Shown here piece after piece: positions 1 through 6,575 of a stretch of 17,515 nucleotides of DNA (positions are counted from its first letter, which is position 1; every line of letters starts with the position of its first letter). The translations under genes and the position numbers were made by a program. The notes beneath the pieces are model-generated. The model saw only the letters and a list, made by a program, of their open reading frames with translations. It searched no databases and had not been told where the DNA came from. This DNA comes from Candidatus Oleimmundimicrobium americanum (GTDB lineage: Bacteria > Actinomycetota > Aquicultoria > UBA3085 > Oleimmundimicrobiaceae), in contig DFBH01000080.1 of assembly GCA_002366545.1 (NCBI GenBank), positions 1-17,515 on the forward strand. The letters run 5' to 3'.

Positions 1-345
1 ACAGAACTTTGAGGGCTTGACTCGTAAAGTCTTACCAAATTGAAGAGCTTCGACTAATTTGTGGTCTATGAGTCTCTTCTCAACAAACAAAGCTCTTATA
101 CTCTCAACTAAACAGTAGTGACTTCTTTCCCGAAAACCTTTGGAGTAAAGTAAAGCTCTCGCTGAATGAAACATAGAATAATATGCTTGAATTATACTCC
201 ATTTAAAATTGCCCTCTTTGAAGCTACTTTGAGAAGCACCGTAGTCAAATTTAGCTTGACTAATTTCCTTTGGAACAAGCTTTTTGGCTCTCTCAAAGGA
301 AATAATCCTCTTCTTCTTAAGACATTCATCAAATTCTCTACTCAT
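1..345 (-). CDS. HEPN domain protein, partner of an MNT nucleotidyltransferase (3' end cut by window edge)
   Basis: I read 115 residues from an ATG at 345 with no stop before the window edge. Residues 15-100 look like the COG1895-type HEPN helical fold: the stretch AYYSMFHSARALLYSKGF (54-71), followed by RERSH, matches the usual A-YY-MFHAARALL-S-G-R--SH pattern. HEPN proteins paired with MNT nucleotidyltransferases form two-gene toxin-antitoxin or nucleotide-transfer modules; in characterised pairs the HEPN partner is an RNase toxin. The start overlaps the stop of the upstream MNT gene by 8 bases and has a purine-rich GGGAGAGGG just before it, so the two are translationally coupled. The usual C-terminal R-E-x-A-D-Y motif is not seen at the window edge, where I read LRVKPSKFC; this may be divergence or a frameshift. 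The family call is firm, the toxin role is inferred. Confidence 0.8.
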   Translation of the reverse strand, partial: MSREFDECLKKKRIISFERAKKLVPKEISQAKFDYGASQSSFKEGNFKWSIIQAYYSMFHSARALLYSKGFRERSHYCLVESIRALFVEKRLIDHKLVEALQFGKTLRVKPSKFC

Positions 346-880
346 TTTCCCTCTCCCAAAGCACCAAACCCCTCTTGATTTCATCATAAAAAATTGGGTC
401 TTTCTTTTTCAAGGAAGGAACATCTATCGGTTTCTTGACAATCAATTGAATTTTCTCAGCTAATTGACTATCCCTAACGATGTCGAGAATTTTTTTGAGG
501 TTATTGCTTAAAACAAAAAGATCAAAATCGCTTTCTTCAATATTTGTCCCGGAAGCAGCGCTGCCAAAAAGAACAACTTTTTGACTAACACTCCTTAATT
601 TAGTAAGGAGTGGTTCAAGTAAAATCAGATTTGCAATTAGTTTAAGTTGCTTAATAAGTGGATTTTTTAAATCAACCGTGTAAAAAGACATTTTGCCTCG
701 TTTTTCAACTACTACCAGGTTATCCTCGGCTAAATCTTTCAAGGCGAAATTAATACCAGCGCGACTGACATTTGTTGCCTCTTTAATTTCCTTCTCCGTA
801 TATTTATAAGTAGGATTGGAGATTAAAAAGAAAAGAACTTTATGATAGTTAGTAAAAAATAGTTTTTCTTGTACCCTCAT
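338..880 (-). CDS. Winged-helix/MNT-type nucleotidyltransferase (antitoxin-like)
   Basis: A 180-residue protein with two parts. Residues 8-70 look like a winged helix-turn-helix (recognition region EIKEATNVSRAGINFALKDL, then a wing VVVEKRGKMSFYTV). Residues 100-150 are an MNT nucleotidyltransferase core with GS at 106-107 and D118/D120, fitting the GSX10DXD signature of MntA-like proteins, which in studied systems adenylylate and neutralise a HEPN toxin. A third carboxylate is not obvious (IQLIV at about 144-148). I chose the ATG at 880 because GAGG lies 9 bases upstream; the alternative ATG at 895 has no ribosome site and sits at the edge of a palindrome. The HEPN gene overlaps its 3' end. 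The DNA-binding domain and the two palindromes in its promoter suggest it represses its own operon. Fold assignment is strong, autoregulation is inferred. Confidence 0.85.
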   Translation of the reverse strand: MRVQEKLFFTNYHKVLFFLISNPTYKYTEKEIKEATNVSRAGINFALKDLAEDNLVVVEKRGKMSFYTVDLKNPLIKQLKLIANLILLEPLLTKLRSVSQKVVLFGSAASGTNIEESDFDLFVLSNNLKKILDIVRDSQLAEKIQLIVKKPIDVPSLKKKDPIFYDEIKRGLVLWERENE

Positions 881-895
881 TTTATTCAACCTCAT

Positions 896-929
896 TCTAA
901 TATATTAGATTTAAGTCTATTGTATTAGA
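896..929. promoter_or_regulatory. Two operator-like palindromes upstream of the MNT-HEPN operon
   Basis: TCTAATATATTAGA (896-909) is a perfect 14-base palindrome. TCTATTGTATTAGA (916-929) is an imperfect copy starting exactly 20 bases away, about two helical turns. The distal copy overlaps the predicted -10 box and the proximal copy lies at or just after the likely transcription start. This placement suits a repressor, most simply the winged-helix domain of the downstream MNT protein. Binding is inferred. Confidence 0.6.
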
Positions 930-947
930 ACATTAAGACACCGTCAA
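919..947 (-). promoter_or_regulatory. Promoter of the MNT-HEPN operon
   Basis: On the minus strand there is TTGACG (942-947), a 17-base spacer and TACAAT (919-924), each 5 of 6 to the sigma-70-type consensus. Transcription would start near 912, giving a leader of about 32 bases before the ATG at 880 and too short a leader for the ATG at 895. Confidence 0.7.
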
Positions 948-965
948 TAAGAGCAGCCTTTTAGG

Positions 966-1002
966 CCAGCCTTTAGTCAGCTACCAGCCTCCAGTCGCCA
1001 GC
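966..1002. repeat. Degenerate heptamer array, CAG type
   Basis: AG dinucleotides recur at 968, 975, then after a phase break at 979, 986, 993 and 1000, giving units such as CAGCTAC, CAGCCTC and CAGTCGC. It has the same period and similar sequence to the arrays between the trp genes. No gene is near it on this side of the MNT promoter. Confidence 0.7.
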
Positions 1003-1044
1003 GAAAAACTAAAACAATTAAAACAATCCTTTAAGTTCAGCCCT

Positions 1045-1114
1045 AATTAGTCGGGAGTCTGTTAGTTCCGCCAGAGGCGGACAAGTGGGAGTCGGGAGTA
1101 AGTTCAAATAAAAA
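1045..1114. repeat. Heptamer-containing direct repeat, copy 1, with palindromic insert
   Basis: This stretch begins with AGTCGGG AGTCTGT TAGT and ends with a 26-base segment (1089-1114) found again exactly at 1310-1335. Compared with copy 2 it holds about 20 extra bases (1066-1085) containing the palindrome TCCGCCAGAGGCGGA. Confidence 0.75.
1066..1085. repeat. Small GC-rich palindromic insert (CCGCC-AGA-GGCGG)
   Basis: TCCGCCAGAGGCGGA (1067-1081) is a 6-bp stem with a 3-base loop. It is missing from the otherwise parallel repeat at 1287-1335, so it looks like an insertion into an older repeat. The same CCGCC-AGA-GGCGG core recurs at 1556-1568 inside a different repeat. Confidence 0.65.
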
Positions 1115-1140
1115 TGCTTAAAATACTTTCACCCCCACCC

Positions 1141-1160
1141 CTGCCTACCGGCAGGCAGGT
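1141..1160. repeat. Small GC-rich palindromic insert (CTGCC-TACC-GGCAG)
   Basis: CTGCCTACCGGCAGGCAGGT contains the stem CTGCC/GGCAG, or CCTGCC/GGCAGG using the preceding C. It sits between a CACCCCCACCC tract and a C-rich/G-rich hairpin, and appears to split one composite repeat in two. It resembles the insert at 6647-6668 in sequence style. Confidence 0.5.
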
Positions 1161-1164
1161 TAAT

Positions 1165-1185
1165 CCTCCCCCATCAAGGGGGAGG
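1165..1185. repeat. Perfect hairpin CCTCCCCC-ATCAA-GGGGGAGG
   Basis: An 8-bp perfect inverted repeat with a 5-base loop. Neither strand has a T run after it, so it is unlikely to be an intrinsic terminator. It is probably part of the dispersed intergenic repeats here. Confidence 0.6.
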
Positions 1186-1220
1186 GGAAAAGAAGGATGC
1201 AGCCCCTAAGGGCAGCCTCT

Positions 1221-1260
1221 AAACCAGAGATTGCCACGTCACTCCGTTCCTCGCAATGAC
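1221..1260. repeat. Dispersed AGATTGCCACGTC...CGCAATGAC repeat, copy 1 (uninterrupted)
   Basis: It starts with AAACCAGAGATTGCCACGTC and ends TCGCAATGAC. ATTGC and GCAAT near the ends are inverted, so the unit can fold into a hairpin. A truncated copy, AGATTGCCACG, follows at 1271-1281. The second long copy is at 1522-1582. Confidence 0.7.
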
Positions 1261-1286
1261 GGATGGTGGGAGATTGCCACGCTCCA

Positions 1287-1335
1287 TCAGTCGGTAGTCT
1301 GTTAGTGGAGAGTCGGGAGTAAGTTCAAATAAAAA
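1287..1335. repeat. Heptamer-containing direct repeat, copy 2 (no insert)
   Basis: AGTCGGT AGTCTGT TAGTGGAG AGTCGGG AGT runs from 1289 to 1320 and continues into the 26-base segment identical to 1089-1114. It lacks the palindrome present in copy 1. Confidence 0.75.
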
Positions 1336-1388
1336 ATAAAAATGTAGAACGATAATGTAAAAATGAAAATTTAAACCAAATGCTCCTC

Positions 1389-1463
1389 CCGCCAGTAGTC
1401 CAGGGGACCATCAGCCTTTGGTTGATGAGCCCTTGGCTCAAGCCTCTTTCTGGCTGAAGGCGG
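1389..1463. repeat. Composite of nested hairpins, cloverleaf-like
   Basis: A 75-base unit framed by CCGCC (1389-1393) and GGCGG (1459-1463). Inside lie four hairpins in a row: GTCC-agg-GGAC (1398-1408), ATCAGCC-ttt-GGTTGAT (1410-1426), TGAGCC-ctt-GGCTCA (1426-1440) and AGCC-7nt-GGCT (1441-1455). The first three have 3-base loops. It lacks tRNA consensus bases (no GG in a D loop, no TTCRA T loop), so I treat it as stacked palindromic repeats. Confidence 0.6.
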
Positions 1464-1521
1464 ACAGTCTTTTCAAAATAAGAAATAAAAATGAAAATAT
1501 AAAAACTATATAGAAAAATTT

Positions 1522-1582
1522 AAACCAGAGATTGCCACGTCGCCTACGGCTCCTCCCGCCAGAGGCGGGCAGGCGCAATGAC
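1522..1582. repeat. Dispersed AGATTGCCACGTC repeat, copy 2, split by a palindromic insert
   Basis: The 5' part (AAACCAGAGATTGCCACGTC onwards) matches copy 1 and runs to TCCT at 1554. The 3' part resumes as CGCAATGAC at 1574. The 19 bases between (1555-1573, CCCGCCAGAGGCGGGCAGG) are a GC-rich palindrome absent from copy 1. From here to the pfkA stop (1583-1623) I see nothing, including no clear terminator. Confidence 0.7.
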
Positions 1583-1623
1583 AAAAAAGTAACGGAGGCA
1601 CGATGACAAGGAAGTTTTCTTCT

Positions 1624-2667
1624 TTATCCAAAAAATATGCGTGCCACATCATATAATTCTTGAGGGACAGTCTTGGTCTTTTTTACAGCTTCATCCAATG
1701 AAACCGCCTTGATGTCATCCCCTTTGAGTGCGGCCATCATTCCCCATTGAGACGTTTTAACCATCTCGGCAGCTTTCACTCCAAAACGAGTAGCAAGGAT
1801 ACGGTCTCGAGAAGTCGGCGTACCTCCCCTTTGAATATGACCGAGAACAGTTACCCTGGTTTCATGACCGGTAATCTTCTCAATTGCCTTACCGAGAGCA
1901 TTTCCGATACCACCGAGTCGAACATGACCAAATTCATCAACTTCCTCGGAGGCGATAACTTCCTTTTCCTCCCCTGTTTTCCGAATAAACTTGGCACCCT
2001 CGCTTGCCACAACGATGGAAAATTTTTTGCCCCGGGCAGTTCGCTGATTGACAAAATCACAAACCTCTTCCACGGTTATCGGAACTTCGGGGGTAAGAAT
2101 TGCATCGGCGCCACCGGCAATTCCGGACATTATTGCAATCCAGCCGGCAGTTCGGCCCATCACTTCCACCACCATCACTCGACTATGAGATTCAGCAGTG
2201 GTATGAATACGATCTATAGCTTCGGTAGCAATCTGAACAGCTGTGTCAAAACCAAAAGTATAATCGGTCCCCGATAAATCGTTATCGATAGTTTTAGGAA
2301 CCCCGACCGTGTGAATTTTGTATTCTTTGTAAAGACGACTCGCGACACCCAGAGTATCATCGCCTCCCACGGCAATCAGAGCATCAAAACCTAATTTGCG
2401 AATGTTTTCGAGAGCAAGTTCAGGCCCTCCTTCTTTCTTAAACGGATTGGTTCTGCTGGTTCCCAAAATTGTCCCTCCGCGTTGAAGAATATCGCTAACC
2501 GCATTTAAATCAAGAGGAAAAATATCGGCTTCAAGCAAACCGCGCCATCCATTTCTGATACCCGTTACCTGATAGCCATACTCGCGAATACAAGTTCTGG
2601 TTACAGCACGAGTAACAGCATTTAACCCCGGACAATCTCCACCACCATTAAGAATTGCAACATTCAT
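1624..2667 (-). CDS. pfkA: 6-phosphofructokinase, group III, PPi-type signature
   Basis: This 347-aa cytosolic enzyme phosphorylates fructose 6-phosphate to fructose 1,6-bisphosphate. It opens with the family motif GGGDCPGLNA (8-17) and has RGGTILGTSR (63-72), the catalytic P-x-TIDND loop (124-130, base D128), MGRTAGW and GHIQRGGTPT. Two positions known to separate donors are D104 (GGDDT; Gly in E. coli ATP-PFK) and K125 (PKTIDND; Gly in E. coli). Both match pyrophosphate-dependent enzymes, so PPi is the likely phosphoryl donor and the reaction may be reversible. Overall it resembles the mixed ATP/PPi group III found in actinobacteria. An AGGAG lies about 9 bases before the ATG. It follows accA after 70 bases, as in the Bacillus accD-accA-pfkA cluster. 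Identity is firm; donor is inferred from residues. Confidence 0.95.
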   Translation of the reverse strand: MNVAILNGGGDCPGLNAVTRAVTRTCIREYGYQVTGIRNGWRGLLEADIFPLDLNAVSDILQRGGTILGTSRTNPFKKEGGPELALENIRKLGFDALIAVGGDDTLGVASRLYKEYKIHTVGVPKTIDNDLSGTDYTFGFDTAVQIATEAIDRIHTTAESHSRVMVVEVMGRTAGWIAIMSGIAGGADAILTPEVPITVEEVCDFVNQRTARGKKFSIVVASEGAKFIRKTGEEKEVIASEEVDEFGHVRLGGIGNALGKAIEKITGHETRVTVLGHIQRGGTPTSRDRILATRFGVKAAEMVKTSQWGMMAALKGDDIKAVSLDEAVKKTKTVPQELYDVARIFFG

Positions 2668-2702
2668 CTTATCATCTCCTATTTTTAAAAATTGCCATAT
2701 TA

Positions 2703-2731
2703 ATTATACAATTTTACTAAAAGCAAAAAAA
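2703..2731 (-). promoter_or_regulatory. Possible internal promoter for pfkA
   Basis: A perfect TATAAT (2703-2708) lies in the accA-pfkA gap on the minus strand. At 17 bases the -35 position is only a T run, so the site is weak or needs other factors. It would let pfkA be transcribed apart from the trp-acc genes. Confidence 0.35.
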
Positions 2732-2737
2732 CAGTAT

Positions 2738-3700
2738 TTACCTATTTTTAGCGTATACTCCAATTTCCCTGAGCTTTCTGTACCTATTGCTCAAAAGCTT
2801 CTCAACGGAAAAGTTCTTTAACTCCATCAGATTTTCAACTAAAACTTTCTTAAGATTCCTCGCCACAAATTCAGAGTCCCGATGAGCACCCCCGAGGGGT
2901 TCCTTAATAATCCCATCAATTATATTTAACTCCATAAGACTCTCAGCGGTAATTTTCAATGCTTCCGCAGCTTCCGAAGCCTTTGTTTCATCGTGCCAAA
3001 GTATGCTCGCACAACCCTCCGGCGTTATCACCGAGTAATAAGAATTCTCAAGCATAAAAATCTTGTCTCCAACACCAAGTGCCAAAGCACCACCGCTTCC
3101 ACCCTCACCGATATTTACCACAATAATCGGCACTGCAAGATTGCTCATCTTCATCAAATTCTCAGCGATAGCTACAGCTTGTCCGTGTTTTTCTGCTTCA
3201 ATCCCGGGATAAGCACCCGGCGTATCAATAAAGCAAATCAGAGGCAAATGAAATTTCTCGGCCAAACTCATCAGCCTTTTTGTTTTTCGGAAACCTTTAG
3301 GATGAGGCATACCAAAATTTCTGGCCACGTTTTCCTTGATATCCTTGCCTTTTTGGTGCCCCAAAATCATAACCCTCTCATTTTCCAAAAACGCGGGGCC
3401 GCCCACCAAAGCAGGGTCATCACCATACAATCTGTCACCACGCAGCTCGATAAAATCTGAAAATATCAAGTTTATATAATCTAAAGCGCGGGGCCTGTCG
3501 GGATGTCTTGCTATTTGAAGCTTTTCCCAGGAAGAAAGGTTAGTATAAACCCTTTTGCGAAGTTTATTAATTTGGTCTTCTAAAAACCTTATTTCCTCGG
3601 CAATTTCAGGTTTAGCCACAGAGAGTGACTTTTTAAGTTCGTCCAACTTTATTTCAAGCTCAACTACAGGTTTTTCAAAATCCATCATAAATCTCTTCAT
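2738..3700 (-). CDS. accA: Acetyl-CoA carboxylase carboxyltransferase subunit alpha
   Basis: AccA (320 aa, normal length) works with AccD to move the carboxyl group from carboxybiotin to acetyl-CoA, making malonyl-CoA for fatty-acid synthesis. Visible family features are the N-terminal helical region (12-50), ARHPDRPRALDYI (64-76), GHQKGKD (114-120), FGMPHPKGFRK (129-139), DTPGAYPG (159-166) and the glycine-rich active-site motif GEGGSGGALALGVGD (198-212). The ATG overlaps the accD stop by 4 bases (ATGA) and has AGGTGA 6 bases upstream, giving coupled translation in the equimolar complex. The biotin carboxylase and carrier genes (accC, accB) are not in this window. Confidence 0.97.
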   Translation of the reverse strand: MKRFMMDFEKPVVELEIKLDELKKSLSVAKPEIAEEIRFLEDQINKLRKRVYTNLSSWEKLQIARHPDRPRALDYINLIFSDFIELRGDRLYGDDPALVGGPAFLENERVMILGHQKGKDIKENVARNFGMPHPKGFRKTKRLMSLAEKFHLPLICFIDTPGAYPGIEAEKHGQAVAIAENLMKMSNLAVPIIVVNIGEGGSGGALALGVGDKIFMLENSYYSVITPEGCASILWHDETKASEAAEALKITAESLMELNIIDGIIKEPLGGAHRDSEFVARNLKKVLVENLMELKNFSVEKLLSNRYRKLREIGVYAKNR

Positions 3701-4563
3701 TGTTTTTCACCTACAAAAAAATCAAGCAACTTTGAAATCGTGGCCTTCAGCTCTTTCCTATGCACAATCAAATCAACCTGACCGTAATCCAACATAAATT
3801 CCGCCGTTTGAAAACCTTTCGGCAATTTCTGTTTGATAGTTTTTTCTAAAACACGAGGCCCCGCAAAACCTATCAAGGCCCCGAGCTCAGCAATAATTAC
3901 GTCGCCCAAAGAAGCAAAGCTGGCCGTCACCCCACCCATTGTGGGATTCGTAAGTACCGAGATATAAGGAAGATTAGTTTTTTTAAAACGACCGATTGCG
4001 GCGCTCGTCTTGGCCATCTGCATCAAAGAAAACATACCTTCCTGCATGCGCGCCCCACCTGATGAAGAAATGATAATCAGCGGAAGTTTGTCTTCAGTTG
4101 CCTTCTCTACCGCGCACGTCACCTTCTCGCCTACAACAGAGCCCATGCTTCCGCCTATAAAACGAAAATCCATAACTGCAATAATTATCGAACGACCGTT
4201 TATTTTGCCTTTGGCGGTAATTACCGCTTCAACAAGATTGGTTTTTTCTTTCGATTGAGCCAAACTATCAAAATAAGACTTTTCGGAAACAAAGTTTAAC
4301 GGATCTGTTGATGAAAGAGACGCGTTAAACTCTTTAAATTTACCGTCGTCTAAAAGAAGGTTTAACCTATCACCAACTGTTAGCTTATAATGAAAATCGC
4401 ACGTCGGACAAACCCGCAAATTTTTCAAAAGCTCTCTTTGGTAAATAATTTCTCCACACTCGGCACATTTAGACCAGATACCGTCAGGCACTGAGCGCTT
4501 CTTTGCCCCGGGAGTTATTTGGGTATATTTTTCTTTTTTTTGAAACCATTCCGATATAGGCAT
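3697..4563 (-). CDS. accD: Acetyl-CoA carboxylase carboxyltransferase subunit beta
   Basis: AccD pairs with AccA in the carboxyltransferase. The N-terminal zinc ribbon is intact with C33, C36, C52 and C55 (CAEC and CPTC). The crotonase-like domain follows, with SSGGARMQEGM and the IGFAGPRV motif. I chose the ATG at 4563 (288 aa), preceded by AGGGGG, because the protein then begins like other AccDs; a TTG at 4581 would add six residues. In the usual AEPGALIGFAG segment the proline is leucine here (AELGALIGFAG), a small oddity. It follows trpA by 32 bases with no terminator and overlaps accA by 4 bases. trpA-accD adjacency is a known ancient arrangement in proteobacteria. Confidence 0.95.
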   Translation of the reverse strand: MPISEWFQKKEKYTQITPGAKKRSVPDGIWSKCAECGEIIYQRELLKNLRVCPTCDFHYKLTVGDRLNLLLDDGKFKEFNASLSSTDPLNFVSEKSYFDSLAQSKEKTNLVEAVITAKGKINGRSIIIAVMDFRFIGGSMGSVVGEKVTCAVEKATEDKLPLIIISSSGGARMQEGMFSLMQMAKTSAAIGRFKKTNLPYISVLTNPTMGGVTASFASLGDVIIAELGALIGFAGPRVLEKTIKQKLPKGFQTAEFMLDYGQVDLIVHRKELKATISKLLDFFVGEKQ

Positions 4564-4595
4564 AAGCCCCCTACTTGCCAATCAAAGGTGACCAA

Positions 4596-5384
4596 CTAAC
4601 CCCCGATGGCTTCCTTGATATTTTTAATAAACTTGGCAATTTTATCATATTTTATATTAGAATCATCGATTAAATCTATTAAAGCACTCCCAATTATAAT
4701 TCCATCTGCCGTTTCCGAAACCCTTTTGGCCAAATCCGCCGATGAAATGCCAAATCCAACTGCCAAAGGTTTGTTTGTTAAAAACCGCACTCTTGATATA
4801 AAATCGGAAAGGTCCGCCGGTAAACCAGACCTGGCCCCCGTTACTCCGGTAAGAGAGACGCAGTAAATGAAACCGCTCGATGCCGAGATTATTTTTTTAA
4901 TTCTATCATTGCTGCTTGTCGGAGAAACCAAAAAAATTGTATCCAAGGAGTTCTCTTTGGCTAATTTGCGCCATAAGCTCCCTTCTTCCGGCGGTAAATC
5001 GGGTATGATTACTCCATCAACTCCGACGCCGGACGCCTCTTTGGCAAAATCTTCCTCACCGTAACGATAGATAGTATTATAATAAGTCATAAGCACAATT
5101 GGGGTGCTTAGTTTCTTTCTTAAATTTCCAACCATTTCAAAAATATCTTTCGTGTTTACTCCCCGTGAAAGCGCAATTTCCGATGCCCTCTGTATCGTGG
5201 GGCCGTCAGCTAAAGGATCTGAATAAGGGATACCTATCTCAATAATATCAGCGCCACTCTCGGCCAAAACCTCAATAATTCTTTGGCAAGCGCCTAAAGA
5301 AGGATAGCCACCGGTTATGTATGGGATAAGAGCTTTTTTATTATCCTCTTTTAATTTCTCAAATGTCCGCTTAATCCTGCTCAT
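4596..5384 (-). CDS. trpA: Tryptophan synthase alpha subunit
   Basis: TrpA (262 aa) splits indole-3-glycerol phosphate into indole and glyceraldehyde 3-phosphate and channels indole to TrpB. The catalytic pair is present at the same numbers as in the Salmonella enzyme: E49 (DIIEIGIPYSDP) and D60 (LADGPTIQRA). Other barrel motifs are PYITGGYP near the start, GVIIPDLPPEE, the loop SLTGVTGARS and the phosphate-binding GFGIS and GIIIGSAL. The start overlaps the trpB1 stop by 4 bases (ATGA), the typical coupling for the alpha-beta complex. This pairing marks trpB1 rather than trpB2 as the obligate TrpA partner. Confidence 0.97.
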   Translation of the reverse strand: MSRIKRTFEKLKEDNKKALIPYITGGYPSLGACQRIIEVLAESGADIIEIGIPYSDPLADGPTIQRASEIALSRGVNTKDIFEMVGNLRKKLSTPIVLMTYYNTIYRYGEEDFAKEASGVGVDGVIIPDLPPEEGSLWRKLAKENSLDTIFLVSPTSSNDRIKKIISASSGFIYCVSLTGVTGARSGLPADLSDFISRVRFLTNKPLAVGFGISSADLAKRVSETADGIIIGSALIDLIDDSNIKYDKIAKFIKNIKEAIGG

Positions 5385-6562
5385 AGGCTCTCCTTTAGGG
5401 CTTTGGCCGCAGTTTCCAAGTCTTTATCTCCGCGACCGGACAAATTTACCACGATGACTTTGCCCTTTGCCTTCGGAGCCAACTTCTCAAGATATGCCAC
5501 CGCGTGAGCGCTCTCAAGAGCAGGTATTATCCCTTCCATCCTGCTCAAAAGCTCAAAAGCCTTTAGCGCCTCTTTATCGGTTACAGAACCGTACGCGACC
5601 ATACCGTGTTCCTTAAAATAACTGTGTTCAGGTCCTACTCCCGGATAATCCAAACCGGCAGAGATGGAATAAGCCTCCTTTATCTGACCAAACTCATCTT
5701 GAAGCACATAACTCTTGGAACCGTGAAGTACGCCTACGTCTCCTCTGGCAAGCGGAGCCCCATGCTTTCCCGTTTCAAGTCCCAAACCCGCGGCTTCGAC
5801 TCCCACTAATTTGGTCTCAGTGTTTAAGAAAGGAGAAAATATACCAATCGCATTGCTCCCTCCGCCAACGCAAGCCACAACATAGTCGGGGTCTCTTCCC
5901 TCTTGTTTCTGAATCTGCTTTTTTGTCTCTTTGCCGATTACTTTCTGAAAATCCCGCACCATCATCGGATACGGATGTGGGCCGGCGACCGAACCGATAA
6001 TATAGAAAGTGTTTCTTACGTTTGTGACCCAATCACGTATTGCTTCATTCATGGCGTCTTTGAGCGTTTTGCTACCCGATGTAACAGGAATAACTTCCGC
6101 CCCCAAGAGCTTCATACGTAAAACGTTTGGCGCTTGGCGCTTCGTGTCTTCTTCGCCCATGTAAACATGACAATCCATACCAAACAAAGCAGCAACGGTC
6201 GCTGTTGCCACTCCATGTTGACCGGCACCTGTTTCAGCGATAATCCTGGTCTTACCCATACGTTTAGCCAAAAGCGCCTGACCAATGGTGTTGTTTATCT
6301 TATGAGCTCCCGTATGACAAAGGTCCTCGCGTTTCAAATAAATTTTGGCATTATAATAATTTGATAACCTCTCGGCAAAATATAAAGGAGTGGGCCGACC
6401 GACATAATCCTTCAAATAATGGTCGAGTTCCTTTTGAAAATTTTCATCTTTTCGATACTTTTTATAGGCAGCTTCAAGTTCGGTCAGAGCCGCCATCAAC
6501 GTCTCCGGCACATACTTTCCGCCAAATTTTCCAAAATATCCTTTTGAATCCGGGAACACCAT
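5381..6562 (-). CDS. trpB: Tryptophan synthase beta subunit, type 1
   Basis: TrpB1 (393 aa) condenses indole with L-serine using pyridoxal phosphate. The PLP lysine is K88 in REDLCHTGAHKINNT, followed by the AETGAGQHG substrate loop and the phosphate-binding GGGSN. The open frame extends to 6637, but those extra 25 residues (NLHFALYNFNF and similar) are translated from the AT-rich heptamer array, so I place the start at the ATG at 6562, with GGAG 9 bases upstream and a normal TrpB N-terminus (FPDSKGYFGKFGGKYVPETL). It overlaps trpA by 4 bases. A type-2 paralogue lies two genes upstream in the same operon. Confidence 0.96.
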   Translation of the reverse strand: MVFPDSKGYFGKFGGKYVPETLMAALTELEAAYKKYRKDENFQKELDHYLKDYVGRPTPLYFAERLSNYYNAKIYLKREDLCHTGAHKINNTIGQALLAKRMGKTRIIAETGAGQHGVATATVAALFGMDCHVYMGEEDTKRQAPNVLRMKLLGAEVIPVTSGSKTLKDAMNEAIRDWVTNVRNTFYIIGSVAGPHPYPMMVRDFQKVIGKETKKQIQKQEGRDPDYVVACVGGGSNAIGIFSPFLNTETKLVGVEAAGLGLETGKHGAPLARGDVGVLHGSKSYVLQDEFGQIKEAYSISAGLDYPGVGPEHSYFKEHGMVAYGSVTDKEALKAFELLSRMEGIIPALESAHAVAYLEKLAPKAKGKVIVVNLSGRGDKDLETAAKALKESL

Positions 6563-6575
6563 GTCGCCACGCTCC

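Noticed and set aside
166..378. 70-aa plus-strand open frame at the left end
   Set aside because: It overlaps the HEPN and MNT genes on the other strand and has no recognisable features.
1165..1185. C-rich/G-rich hairpin as an intrinsic terminator for pfkA
   Set aside because: No T run follows on the minus strand, and it lies more than 400 bases after the pfkA stop among other repeats.
966..1340. Possible CRISPR array
   Set aside because: Repeats are short 7-base degenerate units or a pair of longer direct repeats without uniform spacers, and no cas genes are seen.
1389..1463. Possible tRNA gene, given its 75-base length and cloverleaf-like folding
   Set aside because: There is no D-loop GG, no TTCRA T-loop, the outer stem is only 5 bp with bulges, and no normal anticodon arm is present.
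1747..2277. 176-aa open frame on the plus strand opposite pfkA
   Set aside because: It is antisense to a fully recognisable enzyme, has no family likeness and is histidine/serine rich as expected from a shadow frame.
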